A stretch of DNA of 54,086 bases, from positions 15,001 to 69,086 of the forward strand of contig JAHBMJ010005529.1 of assembly GCA_018398765.1 (NCBI GenBank), read 5' to 3'. The stretch's first letter is position 1, and each line of letters begins with the position of its first letter. The notes beneath the pieces are model-generated. The model was not told the origin of the DNA. It saw nothing but the letters and a program-made list of their open reading frames with translations, and ran no database searches. Shown in pieces: positions 22,696 to 35,209 of this stretch. A program made the translations under genes and the position numbers. The stretch is from Chromera velia (Eukaryota > Sar > Chromeraceae).

Positions 22696-24877
22696 TCACA
22701 CAGGAAAACGAATCCGCACGGACGGAAATTTCTTCCTCACCGCGGCTCCGATAGGCCCCTCCACCACACTCTTCTGCCAGAGCGCACACGCCAAATGACT
22801 TCCGACCGCCAAGAGAACGAGAGACCCCCTCTGCCACACACTCATGGCAGGAGAAGGATTCCCCCCCCTCTCCTGGTAGAGACGCCAGTAGGGGTTGTCT
22901 GGGTTGGGCCTGTTGAACTGTTCCTGCATGCACGTGTGCGGACGTCAGGGTTGGGGGGGGGGATAAACTAAACGGGCGCACGGCAAGAAGAATAAGGAAA
23001 AGTGGACAGGGACTGGGTTCAGAGGCTATGTAGAAGAAAGAATAACAAATCAGGATGGGGAGGTGGGCGAATATATGTGAGAGAGTAACACATCAGGGTG
23101 TGGAGGTGAGCAAATGTATATGAGAGAATAACACAGGAGGATGGGCAGGTGGGAAAATATGTATGAGGCCAGAAAGAAAGTCAAAGAGACGAACCTGTGC
23201 GAGATGAAAAGCCCGAGATAGAACGTTCTCTGGAGCAAGAAGGAGCCCTACAGTGAACCCGTACAGGACAGCCCAGACAACAAGCAGAGGCCACTGGTTC
23301 CATAGAGCCCGCCTGTATTTGTGCCCAAAGGAGAAGATCAACGCACCCGTGATGTACTGCACCAAGGAAGAAAGAAAAAGGGCGGAAAAGGGAGAAACAT
23401 CCCATTCATTGCCGCCAGGTGTACCTGGATGCACGCCGTTGGACACACAAGGGGGTCGAGAACTTGATTAATCTTTCAGTGTGTGACCTTCTTCCGTCCT
23501 GTGACACTTTCCTCTCCGCAGAGAGTCTCTCCCTCCGCATTGTTTGACACTCAGAAAGGATTCACAGACAGAACGCCTCTTTCTGGTGAAAAAGAAGCCG
23601 GCTGGCCCCTCTTTCCCCTCGAGGGTATGCAACCCCCCTACCTGCAGGAAGAAAGCCCATGCACCTACCTGAAGATACATCATCGTGTAGACCCCAGTCG
23701 ACTCCCAGTTGTCTGTCAGCAGCCAGAAACGCCACGAGTCGGTCAACTCAGCGGGCCAGGGAACAAAGCCTTCCCACGTCTGAACACAGACACACACACA
23801 CACACACACACACAGAGAGAGAGATACACACGCACACACACAGACAGATACAGACGCACACACACAGACAGATACACCCACAACATTGTTCACGTACTTC
23901 CATCGCTGCAAGTACACCACACCCTGTTCCTCACCCTTGACCCACCTGCATAAGGAAGAGAGCGCCGACAAAAAAGGCAAAGCAGATCAAGAACACGCCA
24001 AAGAGGGACCACAGGTTGATCGCACCCAGCAGGGAGGCAGTCGGACGGGAGGGGACCAGCCGCTTCTTCGGATGAGCCAGAGAGATGGCGTAACTGCATG
24101 CAGGAGACAAAGAGCATGAAGTCGAGACACCAGTTTCAAAGGGAAAATAACTAGCCAATGCCGAGCGAATCCGCATGCTCTATTCAGATACAGTACAAGG
24201 GAAGCCTAGAGGATCTCGGCGTTCCATTCTGACCTATGCATCCTCACTCAAACATGAGGAGAATGGGTGAACTTTTAATTTCCAAATGAAAAGCCAGATA
24301 GAAAGCTACTGCTATCAAAGAAAAGAACAACCGCTTAGACACACACCAAAACACACACGCACGCACACGCACCCACAAAAGAAAATCCCTCCCACGAAAA
24401 ACGGACCCAACGAAGAGTACCGCCACGATGTCGATCATGAAGTAAGAGAGTTGGGCGATGAAAATTCCCCAGTACCGACACGTCAGCTGCAGACACAAGC
24501 CAACAATTGACAGAAAATATGAATCATAACATTGCAGGACAGAGAGAAAAAAGATACCAGGAGAAGTAGAGACAAGAGAGAGAGATGTCAACACAAGGGA
24601 GAGAGGCGTCACGGAGAATGAAATAAGAACTGTTTGAAGTCCCCGAGAACTTCCAAAAAAAGCAAAAGCAAACGACTGGCAGGCCTCCTCCCTCGCCTAC
24701 CTGAAGCACGGACGCCAGGAGCCCGTAGAGAAGGAGATACTTCACACAGGAGAAGGAGACATGAAGGGCGCAGCGCCCAAATCGAAGAAGATCAACAACC
24801 GCCTGCGATCACACACACACGCACACACACTCATTCACTCACTCACTCACTCACTCACTCACTTACTCACTTACACG

Positions 24878-24912
<35 letters not shown>

Positions 24913-24925
24913 ATACACACACACT

Positions 24926-24962
<37 letters not shown>

Positions 24963-27900
24963 ATTCACTCACTCACTCACACACACACACACACTCACTC
25001 ACTCACACACTCACTCACTCACACACTCACTCACAGGGGGATGGAAACCTGAGAGCAGTCGTTTTTCTCGAAGGTGTCCGATACACATCTTCACACATCT
25101 CCTACATCCACGTTGCATCCGGTGTGCCTGTCCGTTACCCTCTTAAAAAGAGAGTCACTAAATCACGCGTAGAACCCATCATCCATTTTCATGGCCGTCC
25201 ATCACAGGGCAAGGAGCAGGTTCCGTGTCTGAGTGAGGAGGCAAAGAAAGGAGAACATCAAACAGAGAACAGGGGAGAGGACATTTTCGAGGACCGACTC
25301 ACTGCGCAGCTCTTGTTCTTGTCTGTGAACGGAGAGACCACGCTCGCCTCCGCGTCTGAGAGGGCGACGCCGACGTGGGCAGCCTTCAGGGCACCACAGT
25401 CGTTCCCTCCGTCGCCGCACATCCCGACCTGCATGCAGCCACAAGGGAAAAGTTTTCATGTTGCAGTGAAGTTCACAAATGCAATGAGCGCAGCAACAGC
25501 AGCCATTCTTTCGAGAGAAGTGACCTCTGAACCAAACAAGCAAGTTGACGGTACGAAGAAGTTTCTTGCAGAATGCATGCAACTTCCTTTGCATCTATCT
25601 ATCCGATGGGAGACTGAGAGAGGGGTTGCCTGCCTGCCACTCACCGTCAGCCCTCTCCCTTTGAAAAGCTCCACGACCTCTACTTTGTCGTCTGGACTCA
25701 TGCGGGCAAACACGCGGGTGAAGAAGAGAGCACGGTCGAGAACTGTCCCTGAAAATGCGCTGGTGACAAGGTCCCACTTATCAACTCGTGTGTCGTGGGG
25801 GGTATGTGTCTGCGCCCTCTCCTTTTCGACCCTAGTTTTCTCAGCCAACAGAGCTCGGAAAGCCTTCCCCGTGATGGACAGCTCAAGACGGCCACTTCTG
25901 AGGTCCTCTTCCTGCCTGAGAACGTCCCATGTCCGCAGTCCCTGTTCTCCCTCCGGACTGATGTCGCTCCAGGTGACGTCGTCGACTGTGCCTCCGTCGC
26001 ACACCTCTGCCAGCAGCACCTGTTTGCACCTGAAGGAAGGAGAGAAGGAAGAGGAGGAGGGAAGGAGGGAAGAGGAAAGAAAGACAAGGGCTGGAGTCGT
26101 GAGAAGAAGGGAAGGAACTCCGGTTCTGCCAACACTAAATGCGGCGTGAAGGGCATTACAACACTCAAAAAATAAAAAGACAATAGGAATCAAGAAAAAA
26201 TGATGATGATTGAAACTCACTATGCGCCCCGACAGAGAAGTCCAATGCAAGGGAACTAGCGTTGCTCATTCACAGGGCGAGAGGAAGGAGGCAACCGAGA
26301 GGAGGAGGAGGAGGAGGAGGAAGGCCATGCACGCATCCCTCCCACCTGTCAAGCAGCCCGAGTTCCCTCGCAATATAGTTCCCGCACTCTGCGTTGTCTC
26401 CCGTCACGATGACCACCCTCACGTCTCCCTCTCTCAACTGTTGCACGGCAGCGCTAGAGTCGGACTTCAGTTCGTTCCTGCAGAAAAGACACAGCAAACA
26501 CGTACACGCAGAGAGAAAAGACCCTCTTTCGACCGATGCAGTCCACAGCTCAACACCAGTCCTTTTCTCCTATCTTCTCGAAGAAAAGCATTGTTAAGGT
26601 ACTTACCCACTGGTGCCAGCAAAAGGATACAATTTCGCTACCTCCGCAAATGCAGAGGATTACCTTCACTCAGGCAACTCTCCCAACGACAACGCAAGAA
26701 AGAAGGCAAGGGATAGGCCTGGACTGTCGTGAGAAAGAGTGACCAAGACAGAGAGAGTTTGGCCTCGAAGTCTTCCACGTGCATGTATCCGCCTACCGAA
26801 ATAAGAGGAGTCCCAAAAACCCAAACTCTGCCTCCACGTCTTCCCTCCCCAGATCGTCACACAGGATCGCGGCCACTGTCTCTTTCGACAGCTGCCGGCC
26901 TCCCATGGCTAGCACGTAGCATCCATCCAGTGCCAGAGACTTGGCCCTCTCCGTTGCATCAGCTGGGACACTTTCCGGGACAGAGGCCCCAGAAAGAGCC
27001 TCAAAGGATCCCTTGGCAAGAGCGAAGTACAGAGCTTCCCCCCTCTCCTGAGGCAGGGCAACGACGACGCTCATAAGTTGACGCCCGTGGTCGAACTCAA
27101 ACTTCTTCAATACGCACAGCTGCCCTGCGTTCGAAGACCCTGGCCACCGGGGCCCCTCCAGATTCCTCTCTGCAGACATACACGCATACGCACATGGAAG
27201 TTCGTTAACTCATCCGCATGTGAAACTGCTCCAATGCTTCGGACGGAAACCTCGGGTAGGTGGGTGTTGCCTGCAGGGATAGAGAAGTTCATGGATACGA
27301 GACTCCACCAGATTCGCAGAAAAAGGAAACCTGCAAGACAAATGTTTGCATACACCCAAGAAAAGGAACGAAAAGCACCCCCCCCCTTTCCCCCGTCTTT
27401 TTTTCCTCTCTGACCTGCACGGAAAGGGACTGCGCGGTGTCTGTCCAGCGCTGCAGATGAGAAGGTCCAACCGGAGTTCCGAAACATCTGAACCTCCACC
27501 TGACTTCCCACCAGACCACCCTGGAAGCTCCCGACCGAATGGCACGACGCTGTTGCATAGTAGAGCAGCTCTTGAGAGGACACTGTCGGGCTGTGGGAGT
27601 CCACAGGAGGTGCAGAGGTCTCGCTGGATGATGTTGTCCTGCTGATCTTGATCTTGTCTTCCCGAGAGACATCGGAAGGTTGCGACAGGGGTGTGGCAGG
27701 GGAGACGATTATCTGGAGGACGCCTCCCTCAAAGGGTGTGGAGACTACAGGGGTGCCCTGGCGACCTTTACGAGTCACGGATCGTTTTTCAGGGATGTCC
27801 GCAGAATCGCGGAGAAGAGAAGGAAGCACAGGCTCATCTGCCAAGCAAAAGGGTCGAGTGCTGTCGGTCTCTTTCGACTTCGCCTTGTCTGAGGCTGCCT

Positions 27901-30900
27901 CAGACCTCCCGGTCCCTTGGAAAGATAGAGGGACGACCCCCAGAAAGTCCAAGCTCTCTTTCGTGAGTGTTCCTGTCTTGTCGAAGCACATCACCCTGAC
28001 ATTTCCTGAAAGTACAGCCAGACAGGAAAGTGGAAAGGGAGAAAATAGAAAGAGTGAGAAAGAGAGACGGAAACCAGGAGGACGGAAACCAGGAGAACAT
28101 GAGAGGTACGAAAGGGACCTTCCGCAACTCTGAGGGATAGAAGGCTGCACAAAAATCACCGCTACCCTTGTGGACAGGCAGGCCAACGTACCTGCACAGG
28201 TCGTCCTTCCAGGTTGGAGACAGGAGATTCCTCTCTGTGCTAGTCGGTGGGCAGCTCGAAGAGGCCCAGCCACAAGCACTACAGGAAGCAAAGGGGTGAT
28301 GACCTGCGAAAACAGAAGCAGCATCCGACCCGACAGTGCACACACACTCGAAGAATTTTTGCTTTCTTTTCTTTCTTCTTTTATGAACATCTGATCGACC
28401 TCTCTCTCATCACGGACTTCAATCAGCGGCGAAAAACACAAAACTGAAAACCGGAACATCTTCCACTACCTCCGTCAGACAGTGACCGACCTGCGACATC
28501 GTCGTGACAGCCAGGGCCCACTGGTCCAGCCAGGAGGACTTCGAGCCCGCAAGCACCATCAGCTGCAGGGTCAGATTGCAGGTTGAAAAGAAGAGTCCGA
28601 AAGTACCAAACATACAGATTGTTTGTGGACTACTCCCACTGTACGTTTCTTTGAAACATGAAAAACACTCTGTGGGAATGTGTGTGTGGGCGCGACGTAT
28701 CTGCATTTGTCGAGCCAACTGAGTGACTGAAGTCCAAAGCCTGAAGATCTGTCATAGTTCTTCCTCGACATTCGCTTAATGGCAGGCACTCAGCTTGGAC
28801 ACAGACTTCCCCTCTAGCTGCCTCCTCTCCTTTCTTCTCTCATGATGTTCCCTTCCCCGGCGACTGCCTGACCGACTGACTCTCATGGAGGTGATGAAGA
28901 CGAGGACACCGTAGAAGACCATCCCGAGAACAACCAGAGGGAGGTCCTCCTCGAATTTGAACTTCACTTCCTCAGGAAACAAAATGGAGGACACAAGACG
29001 ACCCTTGGCGGTGTGGATGCCCTGCAGTCAGTCAGTCAGTCAGTCAGTCAGTCAGACAGTCACCCCCATTCATCCACTGCATGCTTCATTGAAGAACATT
29101 GAATGAACCAACCCTCTTGGCGGCAGATGTGCGACTCTCAAATTGAAACGAATCATAATGGGGGGGGCTGGGAATCAAGCTGCATGGATGGAGTCAGAAA
29201 GGAACTTTTTCGGCACTTCACCGTGCATCACCTATGAATCGATGTCAGAAAGAAACGGCATGGGATGATAGAACAGCAGAAAGAAAAACCGATCATCGAC
29301 GCATGTCAAGACTAACCTGAGCAACGACGATGCCCACCGCTGTTTTATCTCCCCAGCCCTCCTCCGCTCTCCCTTCAGTCTCCCCCCTTTCCTCTGATCC
29401 CTCTCCCTCTTCCCTCATGGGGTCTCCAGTTTCAGCTCTGGACAATCTTCGCTCTCCAGCCTTCCCATTTGTCTCTTCTCCAGTTCTCTGCTTGTGCATA
29501 TGCAAACTTTGCGTCAGGGAGGATCCCTCGGTCTCTCGTTGACCTTCTACCGTCCTTTTCTCGTCCCCTGGCTTCTGTCGGGTCTCCTTGCCCCCCACAA
29601 CCTGTCCATTGTCTTCAGAGAAATGCAGGACGGGAGATGGAAAGGGAGGGGAGTCGAGACAGCAGTCCGGACTTTCCGCCTGACTCTCGCTCCTCCCCTC
29701 CCTTTTCCCTTTCCCCTCCTTTTCCATTTCCTCCAAATGGGACGTCTCCATCACGGTCGTCCCTGCAAACACCTGAAAAGCTGCCGAGGCCTTTGCTGTT
29801 GAGTCAAAGACCACTCTGGGGTCTGTAGGCACTTGTCGCTTCTCTACTGGATGTGCCTCCCCTGTGAGAGCGGCCTCGTTGCACACCGCCGCGCCTCTGA
29901 CCAACGCAATGTCGCAAGGGACAGTCCATCCTCCCTCCTGCAGTGCAGACAGCACGTAGACAGACAACACGGGGCAGCTAGGTATCACTTGTACTCCTGC
30001 TTCTGCTGGGTTTTGCTTGGTAAGCATGTCACCAAAGATTACGCGGAGGTTTGACTTTCATGAAAGAAGAAGACACGGGTACTGATAGGAGGGAGACTCA
30101 CGAAGGGACAGAGTCAGAGTGTGGGAACAGAATTTGAGGGATACAGATTTCAGTTGCAGCGCATTGTTGCCACACAAGCTAACGTAGAGACACGCCAACG
30201 AACCTTCACATGGATTATGTCTCCATGCATGATGTCCTCAGATGGCACATCAGTCCACCTGCCTCCCCGATACACTCTCTCCACGCTGCTGTGCTTGGAC
30301 ACCCTCTGAAGAGTCACCTGCAGAAACAGAAATAGAGTGAATGATCGAATTAAAAGAAGATTCCTGAGAGTGCATGCCACAACCAACCATTCTGAATTTA
30401 TGCTTCGATCGTCGAAAGAGATCGATCAACACTTGGCAGTCACTCCCGCATATTCATCTGCACGGACAGTAGGGCGCCTCTTCTCTTGCCCAAAATGTCC
30501 TTTCCTCCAGCGTCTTCTTAGAATCACTCCAGGTCTTGATGTCTACTCATTATTTCTCATGTCCGCCCGGAACCCCCTCCCGTCCCCCCTTCCTACCCTA
30601 CCTGGTTGTTTCTCACAACTGATGCCTTGATGAGTCCCGTCGCAACGATGAGGAGACCCGTGGCGGGTGCCACAACGATGTTGCCGTACCTGCAGGCACG
30701 CAGACATATGTACCCAGCAGGACGACCAGAGTGTTTATCAAGCGCTCTGTGTACCCCCCAGAAGAGACGATACTGCGCCTTGACAGACACCCCGCAATCA
30801 GAACTCTCTGTCTTGTTGTCGCATTGTTTGAGCGAATGTCCGCCAGAAGAGGAGACGGCTTCATCAAGCTATTGCAAAACTAGACTCTCGTCTGCTCTCT

Positions 30901-33900
30901 GTCCAGACTGACCAAATCCAGACCATGTAGATTGCCAGCTGATAGATGTAGAAGCCACCGAAGAACTCCTTCGCCACGAGGGTCATCAGAGATTCGGGCT
31001 GCATGAATGCACAATCAATAATTAGGGGAAGGCTCAAAAAGGCGACACAGCTAGAAATGGACATCTTTGCACAGCAAGGGCTTGCATCATTTCCAAGGAA
31101 AACTCGAATAGACATCATTTCTACAGCGCCAACGCGCAATCAGCTTTTCATGGCGATCCAGGCAAACGGAAGGCACAACAAGGAAAGACCGACTCTGAAG
31201 ATGCATGCAAACGCCTGATCGAGGGACTCGAATGCCTGGCGTGCGTCAGTGTCGGAGGGTCAATTGAGGTACGTCGAGCAATAACAGTAAAAAGAAAGCA
31301 ACTCAACCGACAAATATTTATGCGACAGAATGTCTCTTGACAGGAGAGCAGAAAGACTCCTGAGGGGCAAAGCAAGCCAGACGACGACAGTGTTCTCTTC
31401 TGTGTTTCTGCCTGCTTGTCACCATGAAGAGAAAAATTAACTCCCCCCCCCATGCACGAGCCAACCTCGAATGGAATTTCATTCGCCCCCTCGATTGCCT
31501 TCAGTCGGGCAGCCTCGCCATCAGAGAGTCCAGATGACAAATCGTGAAGCCCTGCATGCATGTGGGGTGTTTCATCGAAAGACGAAAAGAAAGTGTATGC
31601 AGCAAGCAGATGAATCTCCTCACACAAATGCTCAGAATCCATGCGAAATCCACAACCCTTGAGAACCAGCTGACAAATCTCGAGCTCCAGAAGGAAAAGA
31701 AAGGAAAGGAAAGGAACTCTTGGAGGTTTATGGAATGGAATAGCGAGCCTCCGTGTATTTCCCATGCAGATCGACACGGGCGTAGGCGGATGAACCTATA
31801 GAAACAGTGGCAATTCAAGGGGATTTCGGCAAAAGGCGGCAAAGTGGACAGAAATCATATGAGGCGGCTTCAAACATGCACAAGGTACCCTGGAGAGATG
31901 CATTAAAACGCAGGCAGCCAACTAATGCCTCCACCTCCCACTTCCCCACGCAGCACACAAAGCAGAAAGAACACCGATAAACAGACGCAAAAATGCAGAC
32001 AGACCTCTGCACGTGGACGGCATCTTCACATCTATCCGCCTGCACCCTTCTTTGCCCTCATGTGCCCAGAGAAGAAACCTGCATGCGGACAGTTCATGTG
32101 TTTGTACACTTTACGGATTGACAGACACACAAACAGCGGCCGCCAGACAAGGGAACGGCTGAACAGATTGCGCCATTCGAATCATGCCCATCGATCTGAC
32201 AAGGGTCCTGGAGGAAAGTTGACCAGCAGTAGAGCGAGGCTACGCAAACCGTCGCGGGTACGGACATCCGGGACGAAACCGAGGCAGGCAGCATATGAAT
32301 ATATTGATCGCAGGGCCCATGCAAACAGAATCATATCCGAAAAGGAAACAATGAAAGTGGCACAAGGAGAAACTTTGGAGTAGAGAAGGCAAATGAATGC
32401 GATCGATCCGAAGAATCCAAAATCTACTCACCGAGATCCCTCGAAAACAACAAATCGATGAAGGAATCCAGGGCACAGTTCTCCTCTCTGCTCAGAGCCG
32501 TTCCCCCCTCCTTTCCCCCCTGCTCCTTCAAAGTGAAACTCCAAAGGCCTCACGACCACAGTCGTGCACCGAATCCCACTGCCCTGACCCAATGCCGCAT
32601 TCGCACTCTTCTGCAGGCAGGCAGGAAGGCAGGAAGGCAGCGTGTGACTCACCCAAACTTGATTGTACTGCCCCGTCCCCCCCTCCCCAGTTTGAGGACT
32701 CGATCGGGGGTGTCCAGCCTTTATCAAAAGAGAACTAAGTCTTTGCACTTGCTTACAGAAACAGACTGCGTTTCTGGACGAGCAGCCTCTGCTATGTTGC
32801 GTTGCCTTCCTTTTTCTTCCAACCGACAGGACAGGACAGAGAGAGCCTCCCAGACAGACCGACTTGTTTCCTTCCTTTCAAAGGAAAAAAACAGAAACGG
32901 AAAATCGTAAAGATCGACGGACCTGAAACCGCTGGGGCAGAGAACGCCGAACAAACTGCAGAACACGCGCCACAACAGAGGAGGCTGGACCTTCTGAGGG
33001 AGGGGGTCGGGATGCCTTGACCTGGATGAACAGATGAGAGGCCTCCCGAAGACTCACACCCTGCAGGAATTAACAACATCTTTGCAGCAGTGCGCCCTCA
33101 CCAGATGGAAGGGGGACAAAGGAGCGCCTGAGACGTCAAACCAGGAAGGAGGAAAGGAACAAACAGAAAGAAAAGAAGGAAGCTGTCGGGATCGTGAAGT
33201 CTCTAAGGAACCTCCTTGTGAACGTCTTGCTTTGTCAATCTATACAGACAGCTATACAGACAGAGAGGCCCTTGAAACTTGTCATTTCATTTTGTAACTA
33301 TCTTCCTCCCCCCCTCTCTAATTCTTTCATTCCTGTCTGTCTGTCTGTCTGTCTGGCTGTCTGTCTGGCTGGCTGTCTGCCTTGTCTGTCTGTCTGTCTG
33401 GCTGGCTGGCTGGCTGGCTGACTTGGAGTCTGAACCAGTTTCTCAGTTGGTCCTTTGACAGCAGTAGGAAGACCAGCCAGGCGAGAAAGCACATCCACAC
33501 AGTGAACATCGCCCTCTGATTGTTCAACGTGTTCCCCGTAATGAAATGTTGGCCCTCAAAGCACAAGTTGTCCCAACCGCCAAACTGCATCAATACAGAT
33601 CGCGTCAGACATTCACATTCATACGCAGCATTTCCAATACGTAGGTCTCCAGGAATCCTTCTTCCAGACATTCTGGCAGATGCAATGCACAGCCAGTGAA
33701 GAAGTGAATTGTTGTGCGGGAAAGCTTCATTTTTCCTCAAATCTTTCCAGAAAGCTATTGACCACCCCCACTTATCTCTCCAATTCGCCAACTTCGAGCC
33801 GAGAAGGCAAGACAAGGAAAGCGAGAAGGTCTTCTTATGGTCGCTAAGTGCCCCGAAGAAAAATGCGCCCTTGGAGGCTGTAGACGGGTGAGGGAGGGGA

Positions 33901-34397
33901 GCAGGGGGCAGAGGCGGGAGAAGGTAACGGCAGATGGACAAAGCGAATCACAAGAAAAACAACCCGTGATAACTATGCAGAGGATTTTCCGTTCACCCAT
34001 ATCCCCCCCCCCCNCCCCCCCCCAACTGCATACCCCGACGTTGAATCCGACGAACCTGGCAGTCCCATCTGTGGTCAATCACAATCACCAGATAGAGGGC
34101 GACCCAGTGGAGTGAGAAGAGGACCCACAGAAAATACACAGAGGTACCCACCCAGTGGTCTTTGTATCCTACGATGCTCATCTGACGACCCCCCTCTGCT
34201 TTGGGATCCCCCCTGGTCTTTCTTGAGTACACCAAGGCAAGCCATCTGCCCACAAACCAAGCAAGAGAGAAGAGGCCAAAGAAAGCCCAAAAGGAATAGA
34301 GAACCAAAAGCCCTGGTTGAGCGCTCCAATCATGAATGCGTGGGTGGCATTCCGGCGGCTGCAAGTCAGCAAAGCAGGAACAACGGTGAGTGGCCAT
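22696..34397 (-). CDS. P5B-type ATPase (ATP13A2/Ypk9-like), 24 exons, complete
   Basis: Likely an endolysosomal or vacuolar P5B pump; animal ATP13A2 exports polyamines. Exons (minus): 34397-34056, 33584-33423, 33060-32923, 32610-32432, 32078-32005, 31551-31466, 30998-30913, 30689-30602, 30317-30204, 29937-29317, 29021-28881, 28562-28491, 28303-28192, 28005-27415, 27169-26797, 26477-26346, 26029-25645, 25428-25303, 24802-24701, 24486-24407, 24093-23946, 23779-23669, 23356-23195, 22923-22696. Every phase matches (4653 nt, 1550 residues). Signatures: FDKTGTLT (Asp about 747), KGSFE nucleotide-site motif, VTGDN (about 1085), [18 protein letters not shown] (about 1235) and [15 protein letters not shown], the last two typical of P5B rather than P5A. 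An N-terminal hydrophobic hairpin, six C-terminal membrane segments and VPSRP are present. Odd: the actuator loop reads TGEA instead of TGES, and helix M4 reads TPLLP instead of PPALP. Acidic low-complexity inserts sit after the actuator (about 470-610) and after the phosphorylation site. The start ATG is the first in frame; an upstream exon is possible. Confidence 0.93.
24808..25036. repeat. CA/CACT microsatellite
   Basis: CACACA and TCACTCACTCAC runs alternate over about 230 bases in the ATPase intron between the exons at 25303 and 24802. A shorter CA/GA tract lies at 23787-23875 in the intron between 23946 and 23779. Confidence 0.95.
29022..29062 (-). repeat. CTGA array forming a splice acceptor
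   Basis: On the minus strand about seven CTGA units run straight into CTGCAG, the acceptor of the ATPase exon starting at 29021. Confidence 0.9.
33316..33422. repeat. GTCT/GGCT array abutting a splice donor
   Basis: On the minus strand the donor GTCAGC of the ATPase exon ending at 33423 continues as CAGC and CAGA units for about 90 bases. Confidence 0.9.
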
Positions 34398-35209
34398 GCA
34401 ACGTAGACGGAGACGGGCCACGACGCTATGCAGCGAATCGACTCACAGCACACACTGGATTCGGCCCTGTCGGATACCTCCCCATCAGACGACCAGTCAA
34501 TTTGTGTATCGACCTCGATAGGCACTTATATTTCTTTCTGCCGCTCTAGAAACGTTTCTCCGTCGAAAAATTCAGGGAAGTGGACTTTCAACTTGTGATT
34601 TAAAACAGAGACGCCGTTACGCAAGACTGCAAATGCGCTTCATGTGCACCCCTCTTATCGCACAGGCAAACGATGTATAGCGATGACTCAAGAAGTCAAC
34701 ACCTTCAGGCCGATTGCCCACGCGCACCTTCCACTTTCAGGGTCGAAATTCAACAAAATCGACGTCCAGTTCGCGAAGGGCATCAAGAAAGGTCAGAACT
34801 TATCGACTGTTGTCCGAGTTTGTGTCAAGTGTACGTTGTACGCGTTACGCGCGCGCGCGGAGAGCTAGCCGCCCACGCCGTCCGAGCTAAATTGACAGTG
34901 CGAATGTCCCGGAAAGCGAAAAACGTCTCGGACGACACATACGCGGTGTCACGGCACTTTCCGGGGCCGCGCGGGACTATAGGCACTTGCTACTTTGCGC
35001 GCAAAGCGCGCGAACTAACTTTTTAAATTTGTTGAATTGTATATGCACAGCATGGTACCGATATATTAATATATATAATAATATTATACCACATGCACTG
35101 GATCCGAAACCGTCAAAGTTCTGAGCATAGAGTGAATGAGTCAGGAGTCGATGTCTTCCAAGTTCTCAACATTCTGTTATTTTATCGTGCGTCTTTGCGA
35201 GTCGCTACG
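34398..35209. promoter_or_regulatory. Divergent promoter interval between P5B ATPase and AT3-SGNH gene
   Basis: About 810 bases separate two divergent start codons. It contains GTCCCGGAAAGCG (34905-34917) and an inverted copy, CACTTTCCGGGG (34964-34975), then GC-rich TTTGCGCGCAAAGCGCGCG, then an ATATATTAATATAT stretch at 35060-35085. The upstream motif is shared with 15190-15213. No TATA element or transcription start can be assigned from sequence alone. Confidence 0.4.

Noticed and set aside
23880-23945. Extra P5B mini-exon encoding [10 protein letters not shown]
   Set aside because: It would need a 40-base intron and an awkward donor; skipping it joins the neighbouring exons in phase 0.
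27186-27275. Extra P5B exon after a CTGCAG acceptor at 27276
   Set aside because: Its peptide does not match the family and the flanking exons already join in phase 1.
27107-28459. 450-codon minus-strand frame as one exon
   Set aside because: It fuses two P5B exons with introns; the conserved CAG-to-GNVRVM junction requires splicing.
31700-31795. P5B exon starting after TTTCTATAG at 31796
   Set aside because: No phase-1 donor gives a family-like peptide; the exon at 32078-32005 fits both phases and the expected sequence.
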